Below, piece after piece: positions 47,951 through 60,720 of a stretch of 64,000 nucleotides of DNA. The stretch comes from Bemisia tabaci (lineage: Eukaryota; Arthropoda; Insecta; Hemiptera; Aleyrodidae): the NCBI RefSeq assembly GCF_918797505.1, contig NC_092797.1, positions 24,565,372-24,629,371 on the forward strand. The letters run 5' to 3'. Made by a program: the position numbers and the translations under genes. The notes below the pieces were generated by a model that saw only the letters and a list, made by a program, of their open reading frames with translations, had not been told where the DNA came from and made no database searches. The first letter of the stretch is position 1. Every line of letters starts with the position of its first letter.

Positions 47951-48224
47951 CAGGGTGTCTACTAGAACAGGCTGGTCAAAAATAAGTACTTTTACAGTGC
48001 TTTTTCAGTACATTCTCGAGAAATTCAGTACCTCCTCCAACAGAAAAATTCCGTACTTTTTCAGTACCTCCATTTCACGAAATTCGAAAAATTTCAAAAA
48101 TTTGAAATAGCAACAAAAATGATAAAAAAAATTCCGGACCTTTTTTTGGAATTTCCGCACTTTTTCAGTGCTTCCGGACCGCCCTTAAAAAATCAGTACT
48201 AATTCCGGACTTGCAAACACCCTG
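47951..48224. mobile_element. CAGGGTGT element (right arm)
   Basis: Mirror copy of 41488-41761, starting CAGGGTGTCTACTAGAACAG. Confidence 0.65.
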
Positions 48225-48490
48225 GCTACATGTTGAACCAATCGATATCGATACAATCTTATCCGTTTGACGTATCGAAAACGATGAAGCTGTCTGCCGT
48301 CTTTGCCGTTACGCACAGATTTCCGAAATTGAGTCTCCCTCGTTACTTTACCCGCCTTTTATTTGTTCGCCTTATTTTCACCATAGTTTCTTAAACTTTA
48401 GGCGAGGGAGATGGGATGGGGTCATTCTAAATAAATGGATCAAATCTGCCGATGTAATACCTTGAGAAGAACTTTCGTTGAACCATTCGA

Positions 48491-48686
48491 CACTGGAAAA
48501 AGATTCTTTTGGATCCAGAGTCTAGACTCTAGAAAATTTGACAAGAAAAAATACTCTATGCTAGAATGTAAATGAGGGAATCCAAGAAGGGAATTCAAGC
48601 AGAAATCCGCGTGAGTCAAGAGTATGTTTTTCTTGTCGAATTTTCTAAGAGTCTGGACTCCGGATCCAAGAGACTTTTTTCCAGAG
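48491..48686. mobile_element. Foldback MITE, CACTGGAAAAAA family (right arm)
   Basis: Mirror copy of 41026-41221, starting CACTGGAAAAAGATTCTTTT. Confidence 0.8.
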
Positions 48687-49107
48687 AAAGCAATATTATA
48701 TAAGTATTTGATCCCCTAACTCCCCTCAACCTTCGATAAGCATATTAAACCGTCTCACACTTAAAATATTCAGCTGCGTAATCATTGTCATCTAACCACA
48801 CCTAATTATTGACACCACATCCGAGAAAACTAGAATGAGATATTGCGCTGATACCGTGAAACATTCGTTCCCCCGATGTGGGGTGCGGGGGGCTCGAACC
48901 TGCATCTTCCAAGCTCAGGATGGGGGATTTTATCCGAACAAGTCTGGCATGGGCGCCTGCAAACCTCATTATGCATTCATTATCAATTGATGGAGGCGAC
49001 TGTCCCTGCGTAAAACACCGACCACCGGTTTATGTCCCGAGATTAATTGAAAAATGATGTATGATTTAGATATAAAGCGGGCCGCGGACGAAAGAAATGC
49101 CACGGCG

Positions 49108-49339
49108 CACAGTGGATCGAGTCAATTAGAGAGGTCGAACATGAAATTTTAACACAAATTGCAAATTTTGATGTTTATTACGTCACATTTTATATTTCAA
49201 GGGGTGTTTTGAGAAGAAAATTTCACGAGAAAACCAATGGAATCACTTTAAGAACTTCAAAGTTTTGTATTTACGGAGTTATGAGCGTTTAAAGTTTCTA
49301 AAGTTTGTCCGACCTCTCTTATCGACTCGATCCACTGTG
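49108..49339. mobile_element. Transib-type MITE (right arm)
   Basis: Mirror copy of 40373-40604. It starts CACAGTGGATCGAGTCAATT and has CGGCG on both sides (49103-49107 and 49340-49344), the complement of the CGCCG duplication in the left arm. Confidence 0.85.
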
Positions 49340-52300
49340 CGGCGGCTGCGAAAACGCGTCGGGCCGGTTGGATGGAGCTATCATTCCCGATTGCAGTGCT
49401 GCACTTGTCGCTGGTGTGTCTTTGTTATTGATACCCGAGGATTTACGCGTTCGAGATAAAATTTGCGTAGGTAGATGCATGGTCCTACGTTCCCGAAACG
49501 CCCGCGATGTCCGATGAATCAAACTATCTGCTGTTGCAAAATTAATCGTTTCCGCGCCACGCGGTCAGTAGAAGGAATCGCAATCCACGTCAGCTATTGC
49601 AAAATTTAACGAAGCAATTTAAGGTTATAGAGAACATTTGAGCGGATTCCTTTGAAAATTATAGAAAATTCGCTTAGTACTATGCAGAAGATTCACTGAA
49701 ATTTGCACAAAAATCCGCACAACCGTTTTCATGTAAAAAATTAAAGTGCGCAATTGAATTTGGCGATACCTGATATGGCTTGGTTCCTTTTTGCCTCACG
49801 CGGTCCAAATACAGTATCGCCGCGTATTCAATTAGGGGGCAGATAGGCATAGACGTTTGTACATATATTTTCTGATGTTATAATATACAGCACACCTGTC
49901 TCGCTAGTCGATATCCATTTTTGTATATTTATACGCAGGAAAGAAAGTAACAAATACAGACGTAGATAAAAACACTAACAAGATTTTTTCTTTTCCTTTT
50001 TCAAAATTGAAATCGTTGATTGGTAATCCTAACGCAGGGAATAATATTCTCGTCATTCCTTCAAACTGAAAATAGACGTAATAAAACCTGAGGGAACCGA
50101 GCTATACTACGAAAAGAAATGGATTGATATGTTGATGCTCTTAAAAGGTTTATAATATTTTAAGATAACGATTGATGAATAATTTATTAATTACGAAACA
50201 AGGAGCACGATTATACCAATTCCTGAGATCCTTCACATCAGATTTAGGGGTGAAGAAACAGCGAGACAGACAAGGGTTTGCTGCAATCCACTAAAATGTC
50301 GAAGATTCAAAGATATACCCGATCGACCTCTCTTTCTTGCTCAGTTACATTCTTCCACCCTCTTCTACAATTCTACGGTGCGTCTTCCCTCATGACGAAG
50401 TCAAGACCGATATCGGGGTCAAAATAGCATTTAATGGGTACAAATGTTTTTCTGACGTGTCATGTCGTGGCTGCTCGATCCTATCCGTCTCACAAGGGTG
50501 GCAACTATCGCAATAACCCCACGCGTACGATACGCAGCGGAGAGGAGGGCGTTAGTTTGACTGACTGCATCTAATGGGGCAACCGACAGATATCCGATAT
50601 CCGACAAATGACAAGATGACACCCCCTGATGCCTCACAGCTACAGCTGTTTCTATATGCATTCGACGATAGTGTTTTTGCTATCACGCATGACAGAGGTC
50701 CGTTTTTTTTTCAAATTTCCATTTGTTAAGCCATGCCTCCATTTCAATATCTTCCTCGATTCTGCCGATTCACGCCACTTAAAAAGTCTTGAGTAAAGCA
50801 TATGTGTATTTAGGTGTGAAAAAGGACCTGAACGCCAAAAAACTCGAAATTGAGAAATTATCATAACTTATAAGAGACATTTTTGGCGAAAAAAACACCC
50901 GCAAATGTCGCATTAGAAAATTCAGAATCTGAGGATTACTAGCTCAAAAACTTTAATTTTGTTGAAAAAAAAGTCAGGGTTTATGTGCCACGTTCAGGGC
51001 TTAACGCCGTTGGATTAGAATACAACTTAAAAACCTCCATTGACATCATTATAAAGATGTACACAACTGCTCGCAATTATGTTCAAAAAATGTACATTTG
51101 AATGAAGTAGACATCGGATTAAATACGGCCACAAGGAGATGGTCTCCCTACTTGATTTGAGCGAGAGTCGGATGGAATCAACCCGAGGTATAATAATATT
51201 GAACTAGATTTTGCACATAAAAACTACTATTTTTGGTTCATCAGTCATAGCACCTATCTACACGGGGAAATGAGCGGCACATACGCTGTTTCTCGAATGA
51301 GGAAATGAAGTTCAATCGAATAAATAATCATAATTCGGGTGGATTCTATCCGCATTTCTCGAAACACGTATATACTGATATACTGTCAGCTTGCAGCCAT
51401 TTTTAGTCCCATGTCAACTTGATTTCAAGGTCAATTTTTTAGTGTATACCTTTGCCGACGTTATACCCATGACATTATACTGATTTTTTTGATGCCATTA
51501 CCGCAAACGACAGGAAGTCACGTACATTTCCTCCTGGAATAGTAGTTTGCAGGTCAATTTATTAGTAAAATGAAAACGCGGCAGTATCTAGACTGATCTG
51601 GAGGTTGGTTTATTGGCCGAGATGATAGAATTGCCACGATTGAAACCCGTGGTCGAAGGAGGCGGGGAGGCGATGGAGAAGCTTATTGAGGCAAGGTGAG
51701 AGGCAATGGAGGCGGGAAGTAATTGATTGAAATCGATAAGTCAGGCTCAATCAGAGAATCGGGCTGGCGGTGAATCGCCGGCCTATAGGTCTCGGCTTTG
51801 ACTGCGGCCGTCCCTTCGCTTCGTCGTGTTGGTGAGGCCGTTTGAAAAAGGCCCTAGATTACACGGGTGCGAACTCCAGGGAACATAATTTTAAACTCAT
51901 TCACGTGCTATGTAAACGCGCTGATGTCAAATTGTGGGTAAATTCTGAACATGACGCTAGAGCTAGAGATAATATATTTTAGAAATCCTGAACACAAAAT
52001 CTAAGGGATTAGATTTTTGGTTTGCATTTTATCGGGGTGCATTGATGTGCTCGCTTGACTTTTTTGTGGGTTCCCGATGATTTTGTACGTATAGTTTCGT
52101 AAACTCATGCACGACGTGCGTAAATAACGCAATAATGAAGAGAGGGCCTGAAGATATATTAAGCGAGGGATCCGAAATGCGCATCGCAGTAATCAAAAAG
52201 TCATCGGGAAGACAAAAAAGTGAAGCATGTAAATCTAAGCGGAGTAATCGAGTGAGGCAAAAATTGCATTCGGGGATAAAAGCTTATTTTTGCTTAGTGA

Positions 52301-52493
52301 TGGTTGATGGCAACTTTTTGAACAAAAAATCGAATATGATTTACCTAATGGTGACTGATAAATGGCGCGGCAGGGTGAGCACTTTGCCGGTTATTAAGTT
52401 TTCGAAAATTAATTCGGTTCCAATAATTGCTGATCTCCTTGGTCATCAATCATCATGAGGCAAATCTGAGCTTTTACTTCCGAAAGTACACTG

Positions 52494-53102
52494 TGAGGAA
52501 GAAACCAGAACGAGAAGCACAAGAAGAAGAGGAGGAAGAATAATAATAGGAAGAAGGAGAAGAAGAGGAGGAGGAGGAAGGTGGGAGAGGAAATGGGAGA
52601 GGAAGAAGAAGAAGAAGAGGAGAAGGAGGAGGAAGGTAGGAGAGGAAATGAGAGAGGAAGAAGAAAAAGAGGAGGAGGATGAGGAGGAGGAGGAAGAAGA
52701 GGAGGAGGAGTAGGAGGAGGAAGATAAAGTAGAAGAGAAAGAAGAATAATAATAGGAAGAAGAAGAAGCAAAAGAAGAGGAGGAGGAGGAGGGTAGAAGA
52801 GGAAATGGGAGAGGAAGAAGAAGGAGAAGAGGAGGAGGAAGATGTAGAAGAGAAAGAAGAATAATTATAGGAAGAAGAAAAAGAAGAGGAGGAGGAGGAG
52901 GAAGGTAGAAGTGAAATGGAAGAGGAAGAGGAAGAAGAAGAAGAAGAAAAAGAAGAAAAAGAAGAGGAGGAGGAGAAGGGGGAGGAAGGTAGAAGTGAAA
53001 TAGAAGAGGAAGAGGAAGAAGAAGAAGAAAAAAAGGAGAAAAGGAGAGGAGGAGGAAGAGGAGGAAGAAGAAGAATTAGAAGAGAAAATGGGAGAGGAAG
53101 AA
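52494..53102. repeat. 600-bp polypurine tract (right arm)
   Basis: Mirror of the left-arm pyrimidine tract, here A/G-rich on the top strand (GAAGAAGAGGAGGAGG-type). It differs from the left copy by one base in an A-run near 53030 and one compensating base near 52932. Confidence 0.95.
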
Positions 53103-53971
53103 ATTGGTAATGCTTCTTGCAGATCTAGAAACGCTGAAAAGCAGGGGATTGGGCCGCGGCACACTCGTAATTGGCGCTACAGGCTCGTCACTCTTGCGAA
53201 GCCGTTCCCGTTCACCTTATCGTTTCGCCGTTTGAATTAAAGGTTACCACCACACATTATGCCATCATTTTGACGGCCGCAGCGTCGAGGGATAGAATAC
53301 CCCCATTTGCACGAGCCCGGATAACGGTGCGCTCTTATCGGGCAGGAGGCTCAAGGCTCGGATGCTAATAAACTCGACGCTGTTCATTTACGAGTCGTAG
53401 ATCTAAACTTAGCCGTGGAAGACCAAACTTTAGAAGTTCCAGGACTCGCGGGGTGTCGTGCTGGGTTCGCTCGTTAGCGTGATGAAGCGTTCACGTGCGA
53501 CGCGCTTAGTGTCGCCAACACCGGAAGAGGTTCCGGCGAGGCTCTCCGGAACACCTCGGCCCTGGGTCGCTGAAAACGCGTAACTCAAATGGGAAGCTCT
53601 GAGCAGTAACGCGGTTTTAGTTGGCCGAGGCGGACCTAGCCTCTACCTCGGTAAATAATGTGATAAGCCGACCCCCCTAAGTTTATCACGGATAGGTTGA
53701 GATTCAAGACAGCCAGCTATGACGGCACTTTTTGAATCCAGATTTTTCTCTACGAGCACCCTCCGTCATGAACGATTTTCAGTTCCGTTGTCTAATCAAA
53801 GTGAGACGATACGCCAACTTTTTTACATCAAGTTTTCTCCAAAATTTGACGAGTACAATAATTTTTATGAGCTGGATTCCGCTGGGACGGCGAAAATTGC
53901 CTTTTTTGCAAAAAATGAAAGCACCTTTAAAGCGAGAAAATTGGAGTCATTTCCGACGAAACATCACTATG

Positions 53972-55245
53972 GATCCCTCTCCACCCGCCGTTCACCATCG
54001 AGGAAATACCGTGTTCTGAGAAATATATTTTCAGCCTCCTCAGGTGACAAGCGTGGCGAATTAGTTTTCAATTTTACCAGTTCGCCCCGCAGAACAAAGG
54101 GAGAACTGTCTCCGTGCGAATTACCACGTGGTATGATCAAATAACATATAATCCAGTTTGATCCAAACGGCCCAAGTTTTCCGAGTTCATTAACAACTAA
54201 AACAATTGGAGGGAGACCGTTGTTGCGTTCAGTGGGTAGTAGGATTTACTCTTTTTCCCTCCGCCCCTCCCCGCTTCATTCGTCTTCTAAGTGCTTTCTT
54301 CCCCGAAAAAACTCCCGTTGCCCTCCCTGGTGTCGGATTTTAAAAGGTGGGTGATCGATCCACTTTCGAGCGATGAGAGATATTTTAGATTTGGTTCAGT
54401 CTTGCCACCCTGTTCGTCTACTTTTTGAACTCTTCGTTGAGAGGATTAAATGGAGAGCAGATGAGAGGGGTGTGGTAAAGGTAAGGTGCTAATTACTCTC
54501 TTCTCTCTTCCATTTTACTGTTTCGTCCTAGGGATTTCTCTCCCTCATCGCTCTTTCCTCTTTCCTATCTCTAACTTAAAACAGAAACTGAAGCTTTTCT
54601 GTTACTCTTCATAATTTGGCATATCTACTTCCCCGATTTACTGAAGAAGAAATTCAGAGATTTCTACACGTATTCTGACTTCAATGTCATGATAATTTCT
54701 TTCAGATAAAATTGTGTCCTCCATTTTGTTCAGCGTTGATGTCAAAAACACGTATAGTTTCGCTTTGCACACAAACCAAAGTTTGGGAAACTTGGGAAAT
54801 ACAGGAATGTGCATGCGCGCGCAGCTTCAGAACTTACCTATGTCCTTCAGTCCATTACTTTCACAGTTCGAAGCAGCTCAGGTGAGAAGTCGTTTTGCTA
54901 GACCCTGGACGAACTCATTAGGAAGAATTCATTTGATTATCTCATTTTATTTTTATTTTCCTTTGTATCTAACTTATTATGTGCGTAACCCATTGATTAA
55001 ATCAGACACAGGCTGAGGAAAAAGCATGGAAATGAGCTCCCTGTACTATCTCCGGAAAATACTACGGCGAGGAGCGATAAGCACCGACAGGTAGCGACCT
55101 ACTAGGACACGTCTGATCGCACCCCTCGATCTGAAGCTAAAAAGCATAATAATTAAGTAACATATACGCCCCTCTCCTCACTCTAGGTGTACAGTTGGCT
55201 ACCAAGACGCAGTCTGGCCCATTGAATTTAACGAGTGTGTAACGA
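53972..55245. other. Right flank of palindrome, no gene
   Basis: No supported gene or repeat. A 100-codon frame at 54714-55016 is not recognised. Confidence 0.45.
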
Positions 55246-55340
55246 CACAATGGATCGACTCGATGAGAGAAGTCAGACAAAATTTGGAAACTTTAAACGC
55301 TCGTTTATACTAAACTTTGAAGTTCTAAAAGTGGCTTTTT
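55246..55340. repeat. Solo Transib-family left end
   Basis: CACAATGGATCGACTCGATG, then AGAGAAGTCAGACAA and GAAACTTTAAACGCTCG, match the left ~95 bp of the 40373 element. CACAATGG agrees even better with the CACWATG Transib heptamer. The sequence then diverges and no right end was found. Confidence 0.7.
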
Positions 55341-58198
55341 TAGAAAGTGGCCCAATTTAACAAAGAAATTCAACTTAATAAAGGTGTAGATTTTTCAGAG
55401 GAAAAATGTCGTATTCTAGTGTAGTTTCGACAACACTTAATTTAGTGTTGAAACTCATCAAATAAACTTTTACCTTTTATTCATTGACCATCTGACACAT
55501 AGAATAGTTACACTATTTTTGACGTTTGTAGCTTGTAAAATCGTTTTTCTGAAAACACAGGGAGGAAGATTGTCCCACGATGTACCTTCTATGATGTCAC
55601 ATGCAATAAGGGCTGAAGTAAATGCATTCTCAGAGCACATTAATTTTTACCTCGTTTTTTGACGTTTCTCGTGCCTCTGCCATTACGTTTGTTTTTTCGA
55701 GTTCTGTAAGTCGCTTTTGATGGGCTCTTGGAAGTCAGAGCCTTGGAAGTCAAAGCTCCGTATCAAATCCTCTCATCAATTCCGAATCAAGATCCTGATA
55801 GATCCCGCGTATTCTTTCTCCCTTCGTCCATTACCTATCGGGGGAAACATCTCTGAAATAATAAGAGCACCTCTTTTCCGAGAAGATTCAGGAAATATCG
55901 AAATAATGAACGCACGGGGTTAGGAGAGTCGTCTCTTGTCGTTATGGCAACGCTCAAGTTTCATCCCATCGAATCCAGCGAGACGAGCTCATTTGAATCC
56001 ATTGTTTTCTAAAGGGAATGATTTCGTTTTTACATGAGCTTTGAGTTGCCTAAAAGGACATGCTAACTGAGACTCATCAAGGAATAGACCTTTTCCTTTT
56101 CGAAAACGACAGATTCATTTCGGTCTTTGCGCTTGCTTTTCTCCCCAGGTTTTCACGAATCAGACGGTTGTGAGAAAAGAATTTTGTTTAAATAATTCTG
56201 TTTAGCACATAGCTTAGATTACTCGCTGGAATTATTTTAAATTTGTTTCCTCTGTAACTTTTGCCTAAATAAAATTACCGAAGTCACCACGGGCGACAAT
56301 CGTTTTTATGAAACGTGCATACTTCGAATCTGATGTTAGATCCAAAAAATGAGCATTTTCTAATTTAGATCACTGAAAGATCTAAATCTACAACAAACAT
56401 CATGACAATTATTAATAAACATAATTTCTTTGTTAAATTTTGCTGTTGTTGTTTGTACCTACCTGTCATCAAGCATATTTTCCCTTCGTAAATTGAAGCG
56501 AAATCATTGATTCAAAGTCATGAATACTGATGATTCTTCGGCTTATCGATTTTCTATTGCATGAAATTAAACTGCATATAAAAATATTGAATGTGAGAAA
56601 ATCTGCGACTTATTTAAATTAATGGTCGTTAACATCTTCAGTGAAAGATAATATAGAAGCGAAAAGCCCGGTGAACGAATAATATCTTCTAGAAAAGGTT
56701 ATAAAAAATCAGAGGTTCTGGTTAATGAATAATGCCAGGCAATTTCAAATTTCGAATATTCCTAATTTTTTTAGGTAAGCTGTTGACACCCTATTTAAAT
56801 GAGATATATATACCTGGGCTGATAAGATAACAGGAGCAGCATCGAGAGGCTGAATGCTACTTACAATCGAGGAATTGAGTAAACATCCCCTTTTTTTAGG
56901 TAGATCCTGTTTACGGTAGGACACGTGTCCTCAAAAAAGGCAAGCCACAATCTTGTCTGCCCCACCTGTCTAGCTGTCAAGTTTTAAAAAAGAATCCTAA
57001 GTATACGGAAGTTTCTTAACTTGGAATTTGGATACGCCCACTTCAGCATCAAAGTATAAATTTCTTTTTTGGCGCGTATACGTAGTATACCGCCTTTGCG
57101 ATCGTTTCGAACCCTGCTCGATACAATAACCAAGTCCCTTAGTTCCTTACCGAAAAGTGACTACCGCGAACTTCTGAGATTTTCCAAAGCGTGTAAAAAG
57201 TTTATTTATCCGTCAATAATTATGATTTAAAGTTGTTTCTCATTCTGGGGCTCGCTAGTTTATGTGCAGTGAATACCAAGAGTCTACGTTTCTTGGTTTT
57301 TTTTAAAAAAAAGCCTAAGAATGCGGCGCGCTGATTTAAAATATGCATATATAAGCGGAAGCAAGCGAACTGATTCGAGGATGGCTGACCAGTTCGGCAC
57401 TCCTTGAATGAGAATTTCACTCACTCCGTTTTGTTCAAAACGTTGCTTTAACATATCTCCACAACACTGTTATCCTTTTCAAAAGTTGGTACTCCTTGCT
57501 CAGATAGCCGGGGCCAGCAGGATAGTGGTAAGTGCAATCTGTGATGAGCCTCGAGACTCATTAGACCATTTGCTAAACGTGGCTCATACAGGAGTCCACT
57601 AAGCCCTCTTGTCCCCACGCTCCTGATCACTGCGTCGGCGTCACGAAGAACAATGGGCCTTGGCGCTGGGTCCCAACGCGGCCGATACCCGTACCCCAAT
57701 TACTCACGCTTCATTAACCATTTCACCGTCACGCTAGGATTCGTCCAATTTTCAAAAAAAATTGTTTTGCGAGTTTTTAGCAATTTTTTCCCTACTCTCC
57801 GTTAAAACACAAATAAAAAGAGACCTCATTCATAAAAATCGGCCGAATAGAAGAGAAGTTACAGTAATCGAAATCCGAAGAAATCAACAAAACCTCGACT
57901 CCTCGATACGAAAAATAAAATGAAGGGGAAAAAAAGAAAGTATAAATTACAATTAAATATAATTGACCTCAGAATTTGACAAGCAATTCATTTATATACC
58001 TAACGCTGAAAAAACTGGGAGAAATTACAAAAAATTCGCCTCTTGCAAGGGGCTTCTTTGTAAGAATTTTGACCTGAAGACAACGGTCGAATAACAGCAG
58101 TACTCCATACAATACACGATGTGCCTGAACGAGTTAAACATTTTTCATACGTCCAAATCGAAAATTCTTTATATTTTTAACTACAATGTCTCTTGAAT
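55341..58198. other. Intergenic, nothing recognised
   Basis: No supported gene. Short frames at 55717-55923 and 57220-57699 are not recognised. Confidence 0.45.
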
Positions 58199-59235
58199 CG
58201 TTTAAGCAAAAAAAAAAAAAAAAAAAAAATTCCGTCGAGATTCTGGAACGCAAAGGCGCTTTAAAAGTATTCTGGGGCTATACTAGCTAAATCACCGGTA
58301 GTAAATCCGTTATATTATTAAAAAGAAATTGACTCCATAGTTTAATTCCTTAGTTTCTTGAATACGATTATTTTAAGCACTTAAACATTTATACCACCAA
58401 TTTTAGCCATGGGGTGATTTCCTGAGAGCCGATAATATCACGAATTTCTCATAGAACCCTTCAACAGTGGCTTGCTTTTTTGGCAGCCGATTCCGCCATC
58501 GAACCGGAGTTTAAATGGAAGCTGATAATAACCCAAAGCTCTGAGAAAAATTTTGAGGTGAGTATAAGAACGGTTTGTTGTAAGTAACGAGGAGAGGCGG
58601 GCAAAGCGGCTAAAATCCGATCTAATTTTTACAGTTTTTCTGTTGAATTAATGTTGCCGCGGGCTTCTGACTGTGTCCACACATAGTTTCTGTTCAGCAT
58701 ATCGATACATAAGTATTTACTACATACGTAGAATCTAATTTTCACGTCGGGGAGTCGACATATTTTGATTTTTTCGATTTTATACGGAAAATTGATGGTT
58801 TTTTCGGGATTGAAATTATTATTGTTTCATGAAAAATAAATGCACCCAAAATGACTATAGCATATTGATTTTTACACATTTGCACTCACGAAATTGGTTG
58901 GTAAATTCAACGAGTGGGTACATCGACCTGGTATATCAAGTTTCTGCAATTTTTTACGGCAAATCAGTAGATTTTCGGGATGTAGATTGCTTACTTCAAT
59001 TCATGAATGAATAAAGCAACGACATGGTTGAACTTCTTTGCATGGAAAGACGTTTGAAATAACAAAATCAAGACGTATTTAATGTAATAGCATTTATATC
59101 GAGTCAATTTCTTTTCAATAATATAACGGGATTTTTACTACCGGTGATTTGGGTATTTTAGCCCCAAAATACCTTTAAATCGACTTTATCTTCTAGGAGT
59201 TCGACAGAATTTTTCCTTTCTTCGCTTAAATTATT
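58199..59235. mobile_element. Inverted-repeat-bounded element, about 1 kb
   Basis: 58268-58342 (GGGGCTATACTAGCTAAATC, then ACCGGTAGTAAATCCGTTAT) pairs with 59099-59175 (CGAGTCAATTTCTTTTCAAT, ATAACGGGATTTTTACTACC, GGTGATTTGGG). Weaker pairing continues outward through GTCGAGATTCTGG / TCTAGGAGTTCGAC and TTTAAGC / GCTTAAA to the limits given. The inverted ends are about 110-140 bp, and the roughly 750-bp interior has no frame above 61 codons. No target duplication was found, so the boundaries are approximate. Confidence 0.6.
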
Positions 59236-60057
59236 CCGTAGCACTTTTCTTCAAGAATCTGATAAGATTTTGCTTGAGGCAGATCAAAAAACTTAAATTC
59301 GATCGAATAGCTTTCTACTTTCACAATACACGGTCTCTCGTCAAGGTGCGTCTTTGACCTCGCAGTGTTGGATCGTGAATTCTCTTGTTGTGCTGTTTGC
59401 CTATTTTGAAATCTCTGTAAATGAAAACTAAAGGGGTTGATATGTGCGAGTTAATGACGCGCCTTATCAACACATTGTGTTGGAGTTCACTGCTTGTTTT
59501 CCACTCCCATGTGCACATAAACATGTTTTACTTAGATTCTTTTATTCAATCCTCACGTCATAAGAATGTTTCTTTTTTGTTGCAGGTACGTTTATCGGCA
59601 TTAATGTTTCTCTCTATTCGAAAAATCGTAAGTTTATTTAATCTTTTTTGGATTTTCGGCTATGTATATATAACAGGGCTTGGCAACGTTGGGGTGGATT
59701 TTGGTGCCCAGTCTTACCCGTTGATTCGCAAGCTTTAATATCAGATTTTCCTATTTAATGAGAATCGAGAGGAAAGGTTAACAAGCCGCTATTGAGCCCG
59801 GTCAACGCTGTTACGGTGCGCGTTGCACCGAGATACGAGAACCTGATAGAGTGACCGTCGCCAAGCCCAACCATGTTGTCGAAGCGATGGTTTCCATGAG
59901 AAAGTTGCCCCAAATTTAATGCTCTTTCTCTTTTCTTCTTTCTTTTTACCCTCTAAACTTGTTAATTTTTTCTAACAAACCCTGTAACCTCACTACAGAG
60001 GTGTTAATAGCCATAATTGCCAAGGCGCCGCAGTAAGTTTTGCGCAGAACTTAAAGA
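59236..60057. other. Intergenic, nothing recognised
   Basis: No supported gene. A 105-codon frame (59421-59738) has hydrophobic stretches but no recognisable family. Confidence 0.4.
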
Positions 60058-60339
60058 AAGTTCGGTCGTATGTATCGAAGTTCGGTGTTCTGTATCATCC
60101 CAACTAATTCGGTTCGGCAAACTGAATTTTCGGTTCGTCAAACCGGACTTTTGGTTCGTCGAACCGAACTTTCGGTTCGTGTAACCGAACTTGTGCGGTA
60201 CAGGGAACTGACGAATAAAGTTTGGTCATAAGCCGAACGTTCGGTCACACGAACCGAAAGTTCAGTTTGACAAACCGAATATTTGGGATGATATGGAATA
60301 CCGAACTTTCGGTTCACATGCCCGATTTTTTTTTCAGTG
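60058..60339. mobile_element. CCGAAC/GTTCGG-rich hairpin element ending CAGTG
   Basis: About 280 bp are built almost wholly from GTTCGGT and ACCGAAC words. The ATCATCCCAACTAATTCGGT near 60097 is complementary to ACCGAATATTTGGGATGAT near 60273, so it folds into a long hairpin. The right end TTTTTTTTCAGTG matches the CACTGA group. The left end is approximate. A B-box-like GGTTCGAATCC follows at about 60343. Confidence 0.65.
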
Positions 60340-60720
60340 ATGGGTTCGAATCCTGGTAGTGGCGACAAATTTTCACGGAACTGATTAATGTATTTACAGA
60401 AATTTATGAAATCCCTGGGAAATTTGAAAACCTGCATGGATTTGCAGCTGTGGGAGCTTAACTCGAACCAGTTGGCCGGACTGTGAAGAGCAAAAACATA
60501 AAAATTAAATACAAATGGTTTCTAAATTTGACAAGAAAGTTTGGTTCCTTATCGGAAAATGTAGCCCAATCGGTATACCTACAGAGTTCCAGTCATTAAA
60601 TACGTTAAGAAAATTGTCTGGGATTTTAATTGAAACATATGCATTTTTTTATTTGTTTTTTGTAGCAACGCTACCAATTTCCCGTCCCCGTAGTAAACGC
60701 ATTATCAATGCTCGGTTCTA
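60340..60720. other. Short intergenic stretch
   Basis: No supported gene. GGGTTCGAATCCTGGTAGTG at 60342 looks like the 3' part of a tRNA (T arm) without the rest. Confidence 0.35.

Larger units (their letters stand above)
45308..53971 (-). repeat. Giant palindrome, right arm (8,664 bp)
   Basis: This is the reverse complement of 35741-44404 (position = 89,712 - x), starting CCGACAGACTTGCC and ending ACATCACTATG. Beyond 53971 the sequence turns into GATCCCTCTCC, unrelated to the left flank. One frame (53719-54144) crosses this edge and is therefore a junction product. The arm contains the mirrored copies of all left-arm elements, so each family is represented in both orientations. Confidence 0.97.

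Noticed and set aside
35741..53971. Palindrome as terminal inverted repeats of a large DNA transposon or viral genome
   Set aside because: No polymerase, integrase, transposase or capsid-like frame is present in arms or spacer, and 903 bp leaves no room for one.
53719..54144. 141-codon frame at the right palindrome edge
   Set aside because: Most of it is the mirror of left-arm sequence, and it crosses the outer junction at 53971, so it is an accidental fusion.
60340..60372. tRNA 3' fragment (GGTTCGAATCC)
   Set aside because: Only a T-arm-like piece is present; the adjacent hairpin element does not lie between two halves of a tRNA.
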